Shown piece by piece: positions 54,110 through 64,000 of a stretch of 64,000 nucleotides of DNA. The stretch covers positions 310,001 to 374,000 of the forward strand of contig NZ_PVTP01000002.1 in assembly GCF_003003285.1 (NCBI RefSeq), in the 5' to 3' direction. How positions within the stretch are numbered: position 1 is the first letter of the stretch; the number at the start of each line of letters is the position of its first letter. A program made the position numbers and the translations under genes. The notes beneath the pieces are model-generated. The model was not told the origin of the DNA. It saw only the letters and a list, made by a program, of their open reading frames with translations, and did no database searches. The DNA comes from Yoonia maritima. Its GTDB lineage: Bacteria > Pseudomonadota > Alphaproteobacteria > Rhodobacterales > Rhodobacteraceae.

Positions 54110-54925
54110 ATGGACATGAATGACGTCGCTACGCGCGGTCTTGTTCTTCTGGGTTGCGGTAAAATGGGGTCGGCGATGCTTGCCGGTTGGTTGCGCAACG
54201 GCTTGCCGCCAAAATCAGTTTGGGTCATCGAACCGAACCCATCTGACTGGCTGAAATCACAAGGCGTGAATATGGGCGGTGATCTTCCGAAAGATCCTGC
54301 AATCGCCTTGGTCGCCGTGAAACCCCAGATGATGGCCGACGCATTGCCCGATGTGAAATCGCTAGGCGACGGGAAAACCTTGGTTATTTCGGTCGCAGCC
54401 GGAACCCCGATACGTACTTTCGAAGAAATGCTGGGTGATAAAACACCAATCATTCGCGCGATGCCAAATACGCCAGCAGCAATTGGCCACGGCATTACTG
54501 CACTGATTGGCAACGCTAAAGCCATGCCAGACGATATGGATTTGGCCGAGGCGCTATTGTGGTCAATCGGCCAAACTGTGCGTCTTGATAACGAAGGTCA
54601 GATGGATGCGGTTACGGCTGTGTCAGGCTCTGGTCCCGCTTATGTCTTTCACATGATTGAAACCTTGGCCGCTGCCGGAGAGGCAGAGGGCCTGCCTGCT
54701 GAGCTTGCGATGGAGCTTGCCAAGGCGACTGTTGGCGGTGCTGGTGATCTTGCTGAAAACGCGGACGAAGACCCCACACAGTTGCGCGTTAACGTGACCT
54801 CGCCGAATGGTACGACCCAAGCAGCGCTTGAGGTCTTGATGGATGATGAAACAGGCCTTGGGGCTTTGATGCGTCGTGCCGTCGCTGCGGCTGCTGCCCG
54901 GTCTCGTGAGCTTGCGAATGAGTGA
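54110..54925 (+). CDS. proC: Pyrroline-5-carboxylate reductase
   Basis: ProC reduces pyrroline-5-carboxylate to proline with NAD(P)H, the last step of proline synthesis. The 271-residue protein has the Rossmann loop GLVLLGCGKMGSAMLAGWL at the N-terminus, RAMPNTPAAIGHG in the middle and the signature region VTAVSGSGPAYVFHMIE with TSPNGTTQAALEV near the end. AAGAAGG precedes the ATG at 54110. It overlaps csaA by eight bases and heads a three-gene operon. Confidence 0.95.
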   Translation: MDMNDVATRGLVLLGCGKMGSAMLAGWLRNGLPPKSVWVIEPNPSDWLKSQGVNMGGDLPKDPAIALVAVKPQMMADALPDVKSLGDGKTLVISVAAGTPIRTFEEMLGDKTPIIRAMPNTPAAIGHGITALIGNAKAMPDDMDLAEALLWSIGQTVRLDNEGQMDAVTAVSGSGPAYVFHMIETLAAAGEAEGLPAELAMELAKATVGGAGDLAENADEDPTQLRVNVTSPNGTTQAALEVLMDDETGLGALMRRAVAAAAARSRELANE

Positions 54926-55256
54926 GATAAGTTTTGACGACTTTCTAAAGGTCGATGTGCGCGTCGGTACGGTGATGCGCGCGGAGCCATATCCAGAAGC
55001 ACGCAAGCCAGCGATCAAGCTATGGATCGATTTCGGTGATGAGATCGGCGAAAAGAAAACATCTGCCCAGATTACAGCGCATTACGCCGCAGAAACACTG
55101 GTCGGCAAACAGGTGCTGGCCGTGGTGAATTTTCCGTCGCGCCAGATCGGCAAATTCATGTCCGAGGTGCTTGTTCTTGGGATGCCGGACGAAAAAGGTG
55201 AGGTCGTTTTGGTCGGTCCTGATCAAACTGTACCTGTGGGAGGAAGACTGCATTGA
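54918..55256 (+). CDS. csaA: tRNA-binding-domain protein CsaA
   Basis: CsaA is a small homodimeric protein with an EMAP-II/Arc1p tRNA-binding OB fold and reported chaperone-like activity. The 112 residues start SEISFDDFLKVDVRVGTVMRAE and include AIKLWIDFGDEIGEKKTSAQIT and VLAVVNFPSRQIGKFMSEVLVLG, the typical OB-fold core. The ATG at 54918 lies within the end of proC. Its TGA overlaps the TTG start of the following gene. Confidence 0.92.
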   Translation: MSEISFDDFLKVDVRVGTVMRAEPYPEARKPAIKLWIDFGDEIGEKKTSAQITAHYAAETLVGKQVLAVVNFPSRQIGKFMSEVLVLGMPDEKGEVVLVGPDQTVPVGGRLH

Positions 55257-56200
55257 AAAAGCTACTACTCACTCGGGCATTTCCCGAGGCGAATATTGCC
55301 GCAGCGCGTGCAAGATATGATGTGACTGTGCGTGATATGTCCGAAGGTTTGACCGCGTCAGAAGCGAATACTGCCCTAAAGGAATATGACGCGATCCTGA
55401 CGACGCTTGGCGATCAGTTTAGCGCAGAGGCCTTTGAGGGTGACTTGCGTTGTGGCGTGCTCGCGAATTTTGGTGTCGGCTATAATCATATTGATGCCGA
55501 TGCAGCCAAGGCCGCTGGTGTTGCAGTGTCGAACACGCCAAATGTCGTAACCGACGCGACTGCCGATATTGGTATGACCTTGATACTGTCAACTTGTCGT
55601 CGCGCAGGTGAGGGTGAGCGCCTTGTGCGCGCCGACAAATGGACGGGTTGGGGCCCGACCGAGATGTTGGGAACACATGTGACCGGTAAGACCGTTGGCA
55701 TTGTTGGCATGGGCCGTATCGGTCAGGCTGTTGCGCGCCGCTGTCATTATGGTTTCGAGATGCCAGTGATCTATTTCAACCGATCACGCAAAGACGTGGA
55801 TTTCCCAGCAACGCAGGTGGACACGCTGGCAGACCTGATGGGGCAGGCGGATATCGTTGTTGTCACGGTTCCCGGTGGCGGTAGCAACACGAACCTGATT
55901 GACGCCACAGCGCTTGCTGCGATGAAGCCACGCGGTATTTTCGTGAATATTGCGCGTGGTGATGTCGTTGACGAAGACGCGCTGATCGCGGCGCTTCAGG
56001 CCGGCCAGATCGCCGGCGCGGGCCTAGATGTGTTTGTGAAAGAACCGATTGTCCCAGACGCATTCCGCGCGATGGAAAACGTTGTCCTGCTGCCGCATCT
56101 TGGGACCGCAGCGCTTGAGGTTCGCGAAGCGATGGGGCAGATGGCGCTAGATAACATTATCGCTTGGCACGAAGGGCGACCACTGCCGCAAGGCGTCTAG
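55253..56200 (+). CDS. D-2-hydroxyacid dehydrogenase (glyoxylate/hydroxypyruvate reductase type)
   Basis: This is a 315-residue NAD(P)-dependent reductase. The cofactor site is TVGIVGMGRIGQAVARRC. The catalytic residues lie in NIARGDVVDEDALI (Arg), AGAGLDVFVKEP (Glu region) and VLLPHLGTAALEVREAM (His). It resembles D-glycerate dehydrogenase/GhrB enzymes acting on glyoxylate and hydroxypyruvate. Start is a TTG overlapping csaA's TGA, with GGGAGGA at good spacing. Operon with proC and csaA, without an evident shared pathway. Confidence 0.9.
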   Translation: MKKLLLTRAFPEANIAAARARYDVTVRDMSEGLTASEANTALKEYDAILTTLGDQFSAEAFEGDLRCGVLANFGVGYNHIDADAAKAAGVAVSNTPNVVTDATADIGMTLILSTCRRAGEGERLVRADKWTGWGPTEMLGTHVTGKTVGIVGMGRIGQAVARRCHYGFEMPVIYFNRSRKDVDFPATQVDTLADLMGQADIVVVTVPGGGSNTNLIDATALAAMKPRGIFVNIARGDVVDEDALIAALQAGQIAGAGLDVFVKEPIVPDAFRAMENVVLLPHLGTAALEVREAMGQMALDNIIAWHEGRPLPQGV

Positions 56201-56206
56201 CGCAGC

Positions 56207-58555
<2,349 letters not shown>

Positions 58556-58560
<5 letters not shown>

Positions 58561-58575
58561 AATGCGTATTTTATG
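58556..58575 (+). terminator. AT-rich hairpin at the end of sdhE
   Basis: CATAAAAT-GCGT-ATTTTATG is a perfect 8-base-pair inverted repeat across the sdhE stop, followed by TTCAATTTTATC. It is weak because of its AT content but may mark the transcript end. Confidence 0.4.
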
Positions 58576-58650
58576 TTCAATTTTATCATTTAACTGAATG
58601 TTTCTAATTTCACGTTAGCTCTGTCCTTAAGTCAAAGACGGAGTAAAAAG

Positions 58651-59172
58651 ATGAGTATTCATACGGATATTGATGGGCCGAATCCGTCGGGGTTATCGGC
58701 GGCGCGCAGTGCCAGTTTTATGGCAAGTTACCTCGATGCGCTGACCTTGGTGGAACGGCTGCATCGATTATTGCTGGATGTTATCAAAGATGAGTTTGAG
58801 CGTGTCGCAATTCTAGAGATCAACGCAGTGCAGGCGCTACTGTTGTTCAATGTGGGCGACAATGAGGTCACTGCAGGGGAACTAAAGACGCGCGGTTATT
58901 ATCAAGGGTCGAACGTTTCCTATAATCTAAAGAAATTGGTCGAACTGGGGTACATGCACCACCAGCGTAGCGAGATTGACAGGCGGTCTGTGCGTGTTCG
59001 ACTGTCTGAAAAAGGGCGCAACGTGCGTGGGATCGTTTCTAAGCTTTTTACGACACATGCGGATGGTCTGGTTGATCGCGATGTTCTGGATCATGAGGGG
59101 CTGGAGGATATCACCGCATCCCTGCGCCGGGTTGAGCGGTATTGGACAGAGCAGATTCGATATATCTACTGA
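58651..59172 (+). CDS. MarR-family winged-helix regulator, LdtR type
   Basis: This is a 173-residue DNA-binding protein of the MarR fold. FMASYLDALTLVERLHRLLLDVIKDEFER is the dimerisation helix region; ITAGE-like VTAGELKTRGYYQGSNVSYNLKKLVELGYM is the winged helix with the recognition helix, and IDRRSVRVRLSEKGRNV the wing. It closely resembles LdtR, which in Rhizobiales controls L,D-transpeptidases and stress tolerance. No transpeptidase gene is here. GGAG lies before the ATG. Confidence 0.88.
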   Translation: MSIHTDIDGPNPSGLSAARSASFMASYLDALTLVERLHRLLLDVIKDEFERVAILEINAVQALLLFNVGDNEVTAGELKTRGYYQGSNVSYNLKKLVELGYMHHQRSEIDRRSVRVRLSEKGRNVRGIVSKLFTTHADGLVDRDVLDHEGLEDITASLRRVERYWTEQIRYIY

Positions 59173-59247
59173 CGCGCCTTGTTGACGGTTTTGATTGTAA
59201 CGATTGGTGTGTTTTTGAGGGGCGCCGCCGGTCCGTCGTCCCTCGTA

Positions 59248-59922
59248 TTACTCTAAGGCGCCGGTAGCGATGCTTTGTAATTCGCGGAGCAGTTTTCGTT
59301 CCATCGCCGCGGCATAATCGTCAAAGCTACCTGCAACTTCGACAAAAGAGCCCGGGCCACGAATGACATATGATCGGTAATATGTGGCAAGTTCCGCGTC
59401 GTTGGACGCATCAATCACTAAGCCGTTGACGATCACCCCGTCAGGCATTGCTGTGTTGGCAATATCTTGGGGGCGTGGCCCGGTGTTTGCGGGCCCATCC
59501 CCCGACACATCCAACGTGCGTTTCCAGCAATGCGATTGTTGGCTAAGAAGTGCAAACCCAGTGAGAAGCGCAGAGCCAATCGCAGTCGTTGGCGCAGCTT
59601 CGCTGCGCTGATGGGTTATCAACGTGGTCACTGTTTTGTTTAAATCTTGTGGTCCGGTCAGGGTGGTCCACGGTAAAATCAGCTTTTGATCTTCGGGGCC
59701 GCTCCATTCGTAGACTGCGATGCTAATCGGCGCAGCAGGTTGAAGAAAAAGTAGTTCTTGCACGGCTTCACTGTTTAAGGCTGTTGCAAGACCATCAAGC
59801 TGAAGTCGATACTCTGCAGTGTCCACAGAGCCTGAAACATCTAGACCTAGCGCAAGTGCTTGGCGGCAGGCCGCGTCTGCCATGCTGGGTATGCATAATG
59901 CGATGAGCGCGACCAATTTCAT
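59248..59922 (-). CDS. Exported DUF1194 (von Willebrand A-like) protein, copy 1
   Basis: This 224-residue protein has a signal peptide (KLVALIALCIPSMADA) and a von Willebrand A-like domain of the DUF1194 family. The metal-site motif is GLDVSGSVD, and TTAIGSALLTGFALL and TLDVSGDGPANTG complete the site. Three cysteines flank the domain. It should be periplasmic; the binding partner is unknown. It overlaps the paralogous gene upstream by ATGA and is the downstream gene of the pair. Confidence 0.87.
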   Translation of the reverse strand: MKLVALIALCIPSMADAACRQALALGLDVSGSVDTAEYRLQLDGLATALNSEAVQELLFLQPAAPISIAVYEWSGPEDQKLILPWTTLTGPQDLNKTVTTLITHQRSEAAPTTAIGSALLTGFALLSQQSHCWKRTLDVSGDGPANTGPRPQDIANTAMPDGVIVNGLVIDASNDAELATYYRSYVIRGPGSFVEVAGSFDDYAAAMERKLLRELQSIATGALE

Positions 59923-60647
59923 TCGGATTGGCCAGTGGATGAAAAGTTGCTTCCAATCACCTGTGGAGTGACTTCGCGGATAAGCTTGCGTCGCATCGCG
60001 TCTTCGTAATCATCAAACCCTTGCGCTATTTCAACGAAAGCACCGGGGCCGCGAATGACCTGAGATTGATAAAAGAACAGCGGGCCTGACGTTGTATCAT
60101 CCGTTGATGCGATCACAAGTCCATTGACGGTCACGCCGTCAAAGGGGAATGCGCTATAAGCTGCTGCGGGACCGAAGCCTTCGTTGTTGATCCCGTCGCC
60201 AGCGACATCAATTGTGCGAAATAGGCATTGAGGCATTTGCTGCAACTGTATCGCCGCGTGCCCCAAGGCATAGCCCATCGCCGTCGGAAAATCATCATGG
60301 TTGCGCTCGCTCGCTAGTATTGTCTCTGCGGCGTTCAACAGGTCGTTCGGGGACCGAATTAAGGTCCATGGGGCAATTTCGTCTTGGTTGTAGCGACCGC
60401 TCCATTCGAACACGAACAATGCAACCGGGTCGGGGTTGCTTAGAAACGCGATTTGCACATCCGGCGCAACTAACGCCGCTGCTAGCCCCGCGCGTTGTTG
60501 TTGATCTTCGGTCGCGTCAACGGACGACGACACATCAATAGCAAGCACAAGCGCGAGGCGGCATGCCTCAGCCGGGTTTGCAAAGACGCAAAGCCCGGCG
60601 ATGAGGGCGGATTTTACCAATGGCCTATGTTTTCCATGCTTGCCCAT
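59919..60647 (-). CDS. Exported DUF1194 (von Willebrand A-like) protein, copy 2
   Basis: A 242-residue paralogue of the following gene, with a signal peptide (LVKSALIAGLCVFANPAEA). The A-domain motif is LAIDVSSSVD, followed by FPTAMGYALGHAAI and TIDVAGDGINNEG. Both copies share the pattern YxSQVIRGPGAFVE near the C-terminus. It overlaps gloA by 34 bases at its 5' end and copy 1 by ATGA, so the three genes form one leftward operon. Pairs of DUF1194 proteins are common in Rhodobacteraceae and have no known function. Confidence 0.87.
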   Translation of the reverse strand: MGKHGKHRPLVKSALIAGLCVFANPAEACRLALVLAIDVSSSVDATEDQQQRAGLAAALVAPDVQIAFLSNPDPVALFVFEWSGRYNQDEIAPWTLIRSPNDLLNAAETILASERNHDDFPTAMGYALGHAAIQLQQMPQCLFRTIDVAGDGINNEGFGPAAAYSAFPFDGVTVNGLVIASTDDTTSGPLFFYQSQVIRGPGAFVEIAQGFDDYEDAMRRKLIREVTPQVIGSNFSSTGQSE

Positions 60648-61042
60648 GGTTCCGCTGCTGGCAGGCTGTCACCCGCCTGTAGCAGTTCGATCGAGATATT
60701 ATCAGGCGAGCGCACAAACGCCATATGCCCATCACGCGGCGGGCGGTTGATTGTCACGCCGTTGTCCATGAGCACCTGACAGGTTTCGTAGATATTATCG
60801 ACAGCATATGCGAGGTGGCCAAAGTGACGACCATCTGATGGTAGGCCATCATCACCGTCCCAGTTGTAGGTCAATTCTACGGGGCATTCCTCTTGTCCTT
60901 CGGCGGCCATGAAGATGAGTGAGAAGCGGCCAGCCTCACTATCGTGGCGGCGTGTTTCTTTTAGTCCAAGCAGTTCGAAAAACGCGATCGTCTTATCGAG
61001 ATCTTTCACGCGCACCATTGTATGTAGATATCTTGGGGCCAT
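60614..61042 (-). CDS. gloA: Lactoylglutathione lyase (glyoxalase I)
   Basis: GloA isomerises the methylglyoxal-glutathione adduct to S-lactoylglutathione. The 142-residue protein has all four metal ligands: His in YLHTMVRV, Glu in VELTYNWD, His in FGHLAYAV and Glu in SIELLQ. AAAGGA precedes the ATG at 61042; an in-frame ATG at 61069 lies before this ribosome site. It is the first gene of an operon with the DUF1194 pair, and its 3' end overlaps the next gene by 34 bases. Confidence 0.93.
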   Translation of the reverse strand: MAPRYLHTMVRVKDLDKTIAFFELLGLKETRRHDSEAGRFSLIFMAAEGQEECPVELTYNWDGDDGLPSDGRHFGHLAYAVDNIYETCQVLMDNGVTINRPPRDGHMAFVRSPDNISIELLQAGDSLPAAEPWASMENIGHW

Positions 61043-61176
61043 GGTTCGGTTCCTTTGTGATGGCTTCACATCAGAACCTAGTGCGTGGATCGCGGTGGGA
61101 AAATACTGAATTTCAAATCACATGGATTATCTACCAAGGCCGTCGTGGACGGATATCGCTTTTCAGTGAAATACCA

Positions 61177-61251
61177 TGGCAGTCCCTAGGGGAATTGAAC
61201 CCCTCTTTCCAGGTTGAAAACCTGGCGTCCTAACCGATAGACGAAGGGACC
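61177..61251 (-). tRNA. tRNA-Glu (anticodon UUC), copy 1
   Basis: The minus strand reads GGTCCCTTCGTCTATCGG... with a seven-pair acceptor stem (first pair G-U), anticodon arm CCAGG-TTTTCAA-CCTGG giving UUC, and T-arm GGGGTTCAATTCCCC. The 3' CCA is encoded. The length is 75 bases with CCA. Confidence 0.96.
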
Positions 61252-61266
61252 GCACTTGGTGTGGGG

Positions 61267-61295
61267 CTTTTAGAAAAACCTAACGAAGGGCGCAA
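61267..61295 (-). promoter_or_regulatory. Promoter of tRNA-Glu copy 1
   Basis: TTGCGC (61295-61290) and TAAAAG (61272-61267) are separated by 17 bases, upstream of the tRNA on the minus strand. The same arrangement is found before copy 2. Confidence 0.6.
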
Positions 61296-61384
61296 GTCCT
61301 ATAGTGAAGGAAATGTCGTAGGAATTCATAAAAAATCAGACCCATGCGATTTTCGCATATATTCTGTTTCGTTGGGAAACACCA

Positions 61385-61459
61385 TGGCAGTCCCTAGGGG
61401 AATTGAACCCCTCTTTCCAGGTTGAAAACCTGGCGTCCTAACCGATAGACGAAGGGACC
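61385..61459 (-). tRNA. tRNA-Glu (anticodon UUC), copy 2
   Basis: Identical in sequence to copy 1 over the full 75 bases, including the encoded CCA. It lies 208 bases upstream of copy 1 in the direction of transcription and has its own promoter, so it can be made as a separate or joint transcript. Confidence 0.96.
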
Positions 61460-61476
61460 GCACTTGGTGTGTGGCG

Positions 61477-61505
61477 CTTTTAGAAAAACCGACCGAAGGG
61501 CGCAA
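61477..61505 (-). promoter_or_regulatory. Promoter of tRNA-Glu copy 2
   Basis: TTGCGC (61505-61500) and TAAAAG (61482-61477) with 17 bases between them, conserved with copy 1. The recJ gene ends 42 bases upstream of it. Confidence 0.6.
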
Positions 61506-61546
61506 GTCCTATTTTTAATTATTTTAGGATTTTACGCAGAAACCTC

Positions 61547-63307
61547 TCAATAAGAAGGTGCAGCGTCTTCAAGGCGCAGCTGAACGGATTGGCGCCCGCG
61601 CCAAGTGTTTACCTCTAGGCGGCCTGCTAAGTGGAAGCGGGCACCGTTGTGTCCCATCAGCATAAGGCCAAGCGGCCCATCCATGCCACCAAAGCAAATA
61701 GAATCGATCCGCGCACCTAAACCATCACCAAAAGTGACTTTGAGGTGGTTAGCACCAACTTGTTTCGCGAAAAGAATCTGAACATCGGGAAAAGCAAAGC
61801 GCGGGGCAGGGGCGCCGGCGCCGAATGGCCCTGCTTTTTCAATGTGTTCGACCAATTCCACGGTCGCAGCACCCGGCATCAGGATGCCATCCAATCGCAG
61901 ATCAGCAGGACCGATGTCGGCTGCGCCTTGTTTGGCTAATAGTTCGCCTAATCGTTCCATTGCAGATTCAAGCTGATCGCGCGCAACGGTTAGGCCTGCG
62001 GCCATTTTATGCCCGCCGCCTTTTGTAAGCAGTCCCTCAGATGCGGTGCGTTGAATCGCTGCGCCTAAATCGATTCCCGATACAGAGCGACCAGATCCTT
62101 TTCCTTCGTCACCGTCCAACCCGATCACGATCGCGGGGCGATTGGTTGCTTCTTTCAGGCGCGATGCGACAATCCCAACCACACCCGGATGCCAACCTTC
62201 GCCCGCGGCCCAAACTAACGGACCGTCAAGGCCGCGTTCGGTGGCTTGTTCAATCGCAAGATCACGCACTTGCGCTTCTACTTCACGGCGTTCTGTGTTC
62301 AGTTGATCAAGCTTCGCGGCCATGGCTTCGGCTTCGTGGCGGTTGTCACAGGCCAGTAGACGCGCGCCAAGATCGGCCTGCCCGATACGACCGCCAGCAT
62401 TCACGCGCGGCCCCAACAAAAAGCCAAGGTGATAGCTCGTCGGTGCTTGGTCTAGTCCAGCCACATCGGCAAGTGCAGTAAGCCCAATACGTTGCCGGCG
62501 ACCCATCACGGTTAGGCCCTGACGAACAAATGCGCGGTTTACCCCAATCAAGGGCGCAACGTCTGCAACAGTTGCCAAGGCAACCAAATCTAACATCGAC
62601 ATAAGGTCGGGGCCTTTTGTGCCTACGTCGCGTAGCTGCCGGTTTGCTTCGACCAGCATCAAAAAAACCACGGCCGCCGCGCAAAGGTGCCCTAAATCAC
62701 CGCTTTCGTCTTGCCGATTTGGGTTCACGATCGCGACGGCATCGGGCAGTGTTTCCCCACCAAGGTGGTGATCCAATACAATCACGTCAGCGCCCTTCGC
62801 CGCAGCGATCGGCCCATGAGAAAGCGTTCCACAATCGACACAAACGATCAGGCTGTGGTTGGCGGCAAGCATCGCCATAGCTTCATCATTTGGGCCGTAA
62901 CCCTCGTCAATGCGGTCAGGGATATATAGCGTGGTCTCTAACCCCATATCGCGTAGCCAATTGATTAAAAGGGCGGCTGATGTGCCACCGTCGACATCGT
63001 AATCAGCGAAAATGGCGATGCGTTCACGGGCACTTACGGCTGTTAGAAAACGTGCCGCTGCTTTTTCCATGTCGCGCATATCACGCGGATCGGGCAGAAG
63101 GTCGCGCAATGTTGGTGAAAGGAATGCTTCGGTGCCATCCTCGGCCACGCCACGCCGGACAAGCGTGCGGCAAATCGGTGCGGGCAAGCCGGTTGTTTGT
63201 GCCATCGCTTCGGACAGGCGGTCTTCTTCGATGCTTGGGCCAACCCAGCGCCGGCCTGTCGCAGATTCGGTTACATTAAGGAACGCTTTATGTTGTGTCT
63301 GTGTCAT
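61547..63307 (-). CDS. recJ: Single-stranded-DNA-specific exonuclease RecJ
   Basis: RecJ degrades single-stranded DNA 5' to 3' in recombination and mismatch repair. The 586-residue protein has the DHH-family motifs IFADYDVDGGTSAALLINWL (near residue 100), VCVDCGT, VIVLDHHLGGETLPDA (near residue 175) and the DHHA1-type segment KGSGRSVSGIDLGAAI with TKGGGHKMAAGLTV. A C-terminal OB-like domain ends SVQLRLEDAAPSY. The length is normal. It follows glpX on the minus strand, about 80 bases away, and precedes the tRNA-Glu genes. Confidence 0.95.
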   Translation of the reverse strand: MTQTQHKAFLNVTESATGRRWVGPSIEEDRLSEAMAQTTGLPAPICRTLVRRGVAEDGTEAFLSPTLRDLLPDPRDMRDMEKAAARFLTAVSARERIAIFADYDVDGGTSAALLINWLRDMGLETTLYIPDRIDEGYGPNDEAMAMLAANHSLIVCVDCGTLSHGPIAAAKGADVIVLDHHLGGETLPDAVAIVNPNRQDESGDLGHLCAAAVVFLMLVEANRQLRDVGTKGPDLMSMLDLVALATVADVAPLIGVNRAFVRQGLTVMGRRQRIGLTALADVAGLDQAPTSYHLGFLLGPRVNAGGRIGQADLGARLLACDNRHEAEAMAAKLDQLNTERREVEAQVRDLAIEQATERGLDGPLVWAAGEGWHPGVVGIVASRLKEATNRPAIVIGLDGDEGKGSGRSVSGIDLGAAIQRTASEGLLTKGGGHKMAAGLTVARDQLESAMERLGELLAKQGAADIGPADLRLDGILMPGAATVELVEHIEKAGPFGAGAPAPRFAFPDVQILFAKQVGANHLKVTFGDGLGARIDSICFGGMDGPLGLMLMGHNGARFHLAGRLEVNTWRGRQSVQLRLEDAAPSY

Positions 63308-63360
63308 AGTTCAGCACAATAGAGAAAGGGCGCAGCTGGTGCCACGCCCTATTCCTCGCT

Positions 63361-63388
63361 TTGTATGAAATACTCTCGCCGAAGGCGC
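63361..63388 (-). repeat. Second copy of the AAATACTC-GCC element, at the end of glpX
   Basis: TTGTATGAAATACTCTCGCCGAAGGCG is a diverged copy of the element before betB. Read on the minus strand it directly follows the glpX stop as CGCC-TTC-GGCG-AGAGTATTTC, a small hairpin before an AT-rich stretch, and might act as a weak terminator. Confidence 0.5.
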
Positions 63389-63390
63389 GG

Positions 63391-64000
63391 TTAAGAAACT
63401 GGGTTGCGGTAAATCATGCGACGCACTGACCCAGTTTTAGAGCGCATCAAAATTGTTTCGGCCGTGACATAGCCAACTTCGCGTTTGATTCCGCTTACAA
63501 GCGATCCGTCTGTGACGCCGGTCGCCGCAAATATGACATCGCCAGTAACCAGATCATCGCGGGTATATACGCGGTTGAAATCTGTGATGCCTGCTTTGGT
63601 CGCGCGGCCGCGTTCGTCGTCATTGCGGAACAATAGGCGACCCAGAATTTGTCCGCCCATGCATTTCAGCGCAGCCGCTGCTAGAACACCTTCGGGTGCG
63701 CCGCCTGATCCCATATACATATCAATTCCGGTAATTGCGGGCTCTGCGCAGTGCATTACGCCAGCGACGTCACCATCTGTGATCAGCCGGATAGCCGCAC
63801 CCGTTTCACGCAATTCTGCAATCATGTCTTCGTGGCGAGGACGTTCAAGCACGCAAACTGTGATGTCGCGCGCTGTACAACCTTTGGCCGCGGCCAATGC
63901 TGCGACACGTTCTGTGGGGGACATTTCGAGCGTGACAACACCTTCGGCGTATCCCGGCCCAATCGCAAGTTTATCCATGTAAACGTCGGGTGCGTGCAGC
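63391..64000 (-). CDS. glpX: Class II fructose-1,6-bisphosphatase GlpX (5' part outside window)
   Basis: GlpX converts fructose 1,6-bisphosphate to fructose 6-phosphate in gluconeogenesis and, in some relatives, acts on sedoheptulose bisphosphate. The visible C-terminal 202 residues include APDVYMDKLAIGPGYAEGVV, AAIRLITDGDVAGVM, DMYMGSGGAPEGVLAAAALKCMGGQ and FAATGVTDGSLVSG, all conserved GlpX blocks. The frame is open to the window end, so the ATG at 63978 (YMDKL) is an internal methionine and not the start. The family is about 320 residues long. Confidence 0.94.
   Translation of the reverse strand, partial: LHAPDVYMDKLAIGPGYAEGVVTLEMSPTERVAALAAAKGCTARDITVCVLERPRHEDMIAELRETGAAIRLITDGDVAGVMHCAEPAITGIDMYMGSGGAPEGVLAAAALKCMGGQILGRLLFRNDDERGRATKAGITDFNRVYTRDDLVTGDVIFAATGVTDGSLVSGIKREVGYVTAETILMRSKTGSVRRMIYRNPVS

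Larger units (their letters stand above)
61169..61511. repeat. Tandem duplication carrying tRNA-Glu and promoter
   Basis: Two near-identical units of about 135 bases, 208 bases apart, start with GAAA(T/C)ACCATGG and end with GGGCGCAAGTCCTA. Each contains a full tRNA-Glu gene and its upstream promoter. Differences are limited to a few bases outside the tRNA, which suggests a fairly recent duplication or continuing gene conversion. Confidence 0.85.

Overview
The window is a chromosomal segment of an alphaproteobacterium, most likely a marine Roseobacter-group member of the Rhodobacteraceae. The grounds are the choXWV/betICBA layout, a PccR-type regulator beside the propionyl-CoA genes, two Hint-domain proteins, paired DUF1194 proteins, GTTC-N7-GTTC and TTGAT-N4-ATCAA regulatory boxes, and a moderate GC content in the mid-to-upper fifties (estimated by eye). 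Genus is not resolved. I see no prophage, insertion sequence, CRISPR array, rRNA or plasmid function.

Layout. 1-7.7 kb: choline uptake (choX, choW, partial choV, leftward) diverges from choline-O-sulfate to glycine-betaine catabolism (betI, betC, betB, betA), with a palindromic BetI-type operator between. 7.7-9.1 kb: secreted nuclease, a DUF465 protein behind an FNR-type box, and a CoxG-like protein. 9.2-20.7 kb: propionyl-CoA assimilation, with a PccR-like regulator, a Bcr/CflA transporter, pccB, two small unknown genes, pccA (just behind an intrinsic terminator) and methylmalonyl-CoA mutase. This block is interrupted by an SOS-box Y-family polymerase and a DUF4174 protein. GC-centred octamers repeat before pccR, between the transporter and pccB, and, as a palindrome, before the mutase.

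20.7-35.7 kb: nhaA; a VOC/GNAT/DjlA-like/EEP operon; a leftward AI-2E transporter-hdaA-ppk1-ppx run; proS; a DUF2937-ThuA pair with a possible leader peptide; lolE-lolD; and a cytochrome c lipoprotein behind an FNR-like site. 35.7-47.6 kb is more mosaic. It has a REP-like inverted repeat, two visibly AT-rich orphan genes (one with an RX4H motif), parE, two Hint proteins (one lacking the usual cysteine), an epimerase, a DCC/DUF4166 gene pair behind a leader hairpin, DUF2461 and MATE genes.

47.6-64 kb is again housekeeping-like: lgt-midA-pgeF, ubiK, a low-GC patch with two small membrane proteins, an M42 peptidase/phosphotransferase pair, a YbjN protein, a proC-csaA-hydroxyacid dehydrogenase operon, aspC, an HTH-sdhE pair, an LdtR-type regulator, tandem DUF1194 proteins with gloA, two tandemly duplicated tRNA-Glu genes, recJ and the 3' part of glpX.

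The central metabolic themes are use of choline sulfate and choline as osmolyte, carbon and nitrogen sources, and use of propionyl-CoA via the methylmalonyl-CoA route. I found no clearly new multi-gene system. The best leads are the regulatory architecture of the propionyl-CoA genes, the terminator against pccA, the RX4H orphan, the cysteine-less Hint protein and the leader-controlled small operons.
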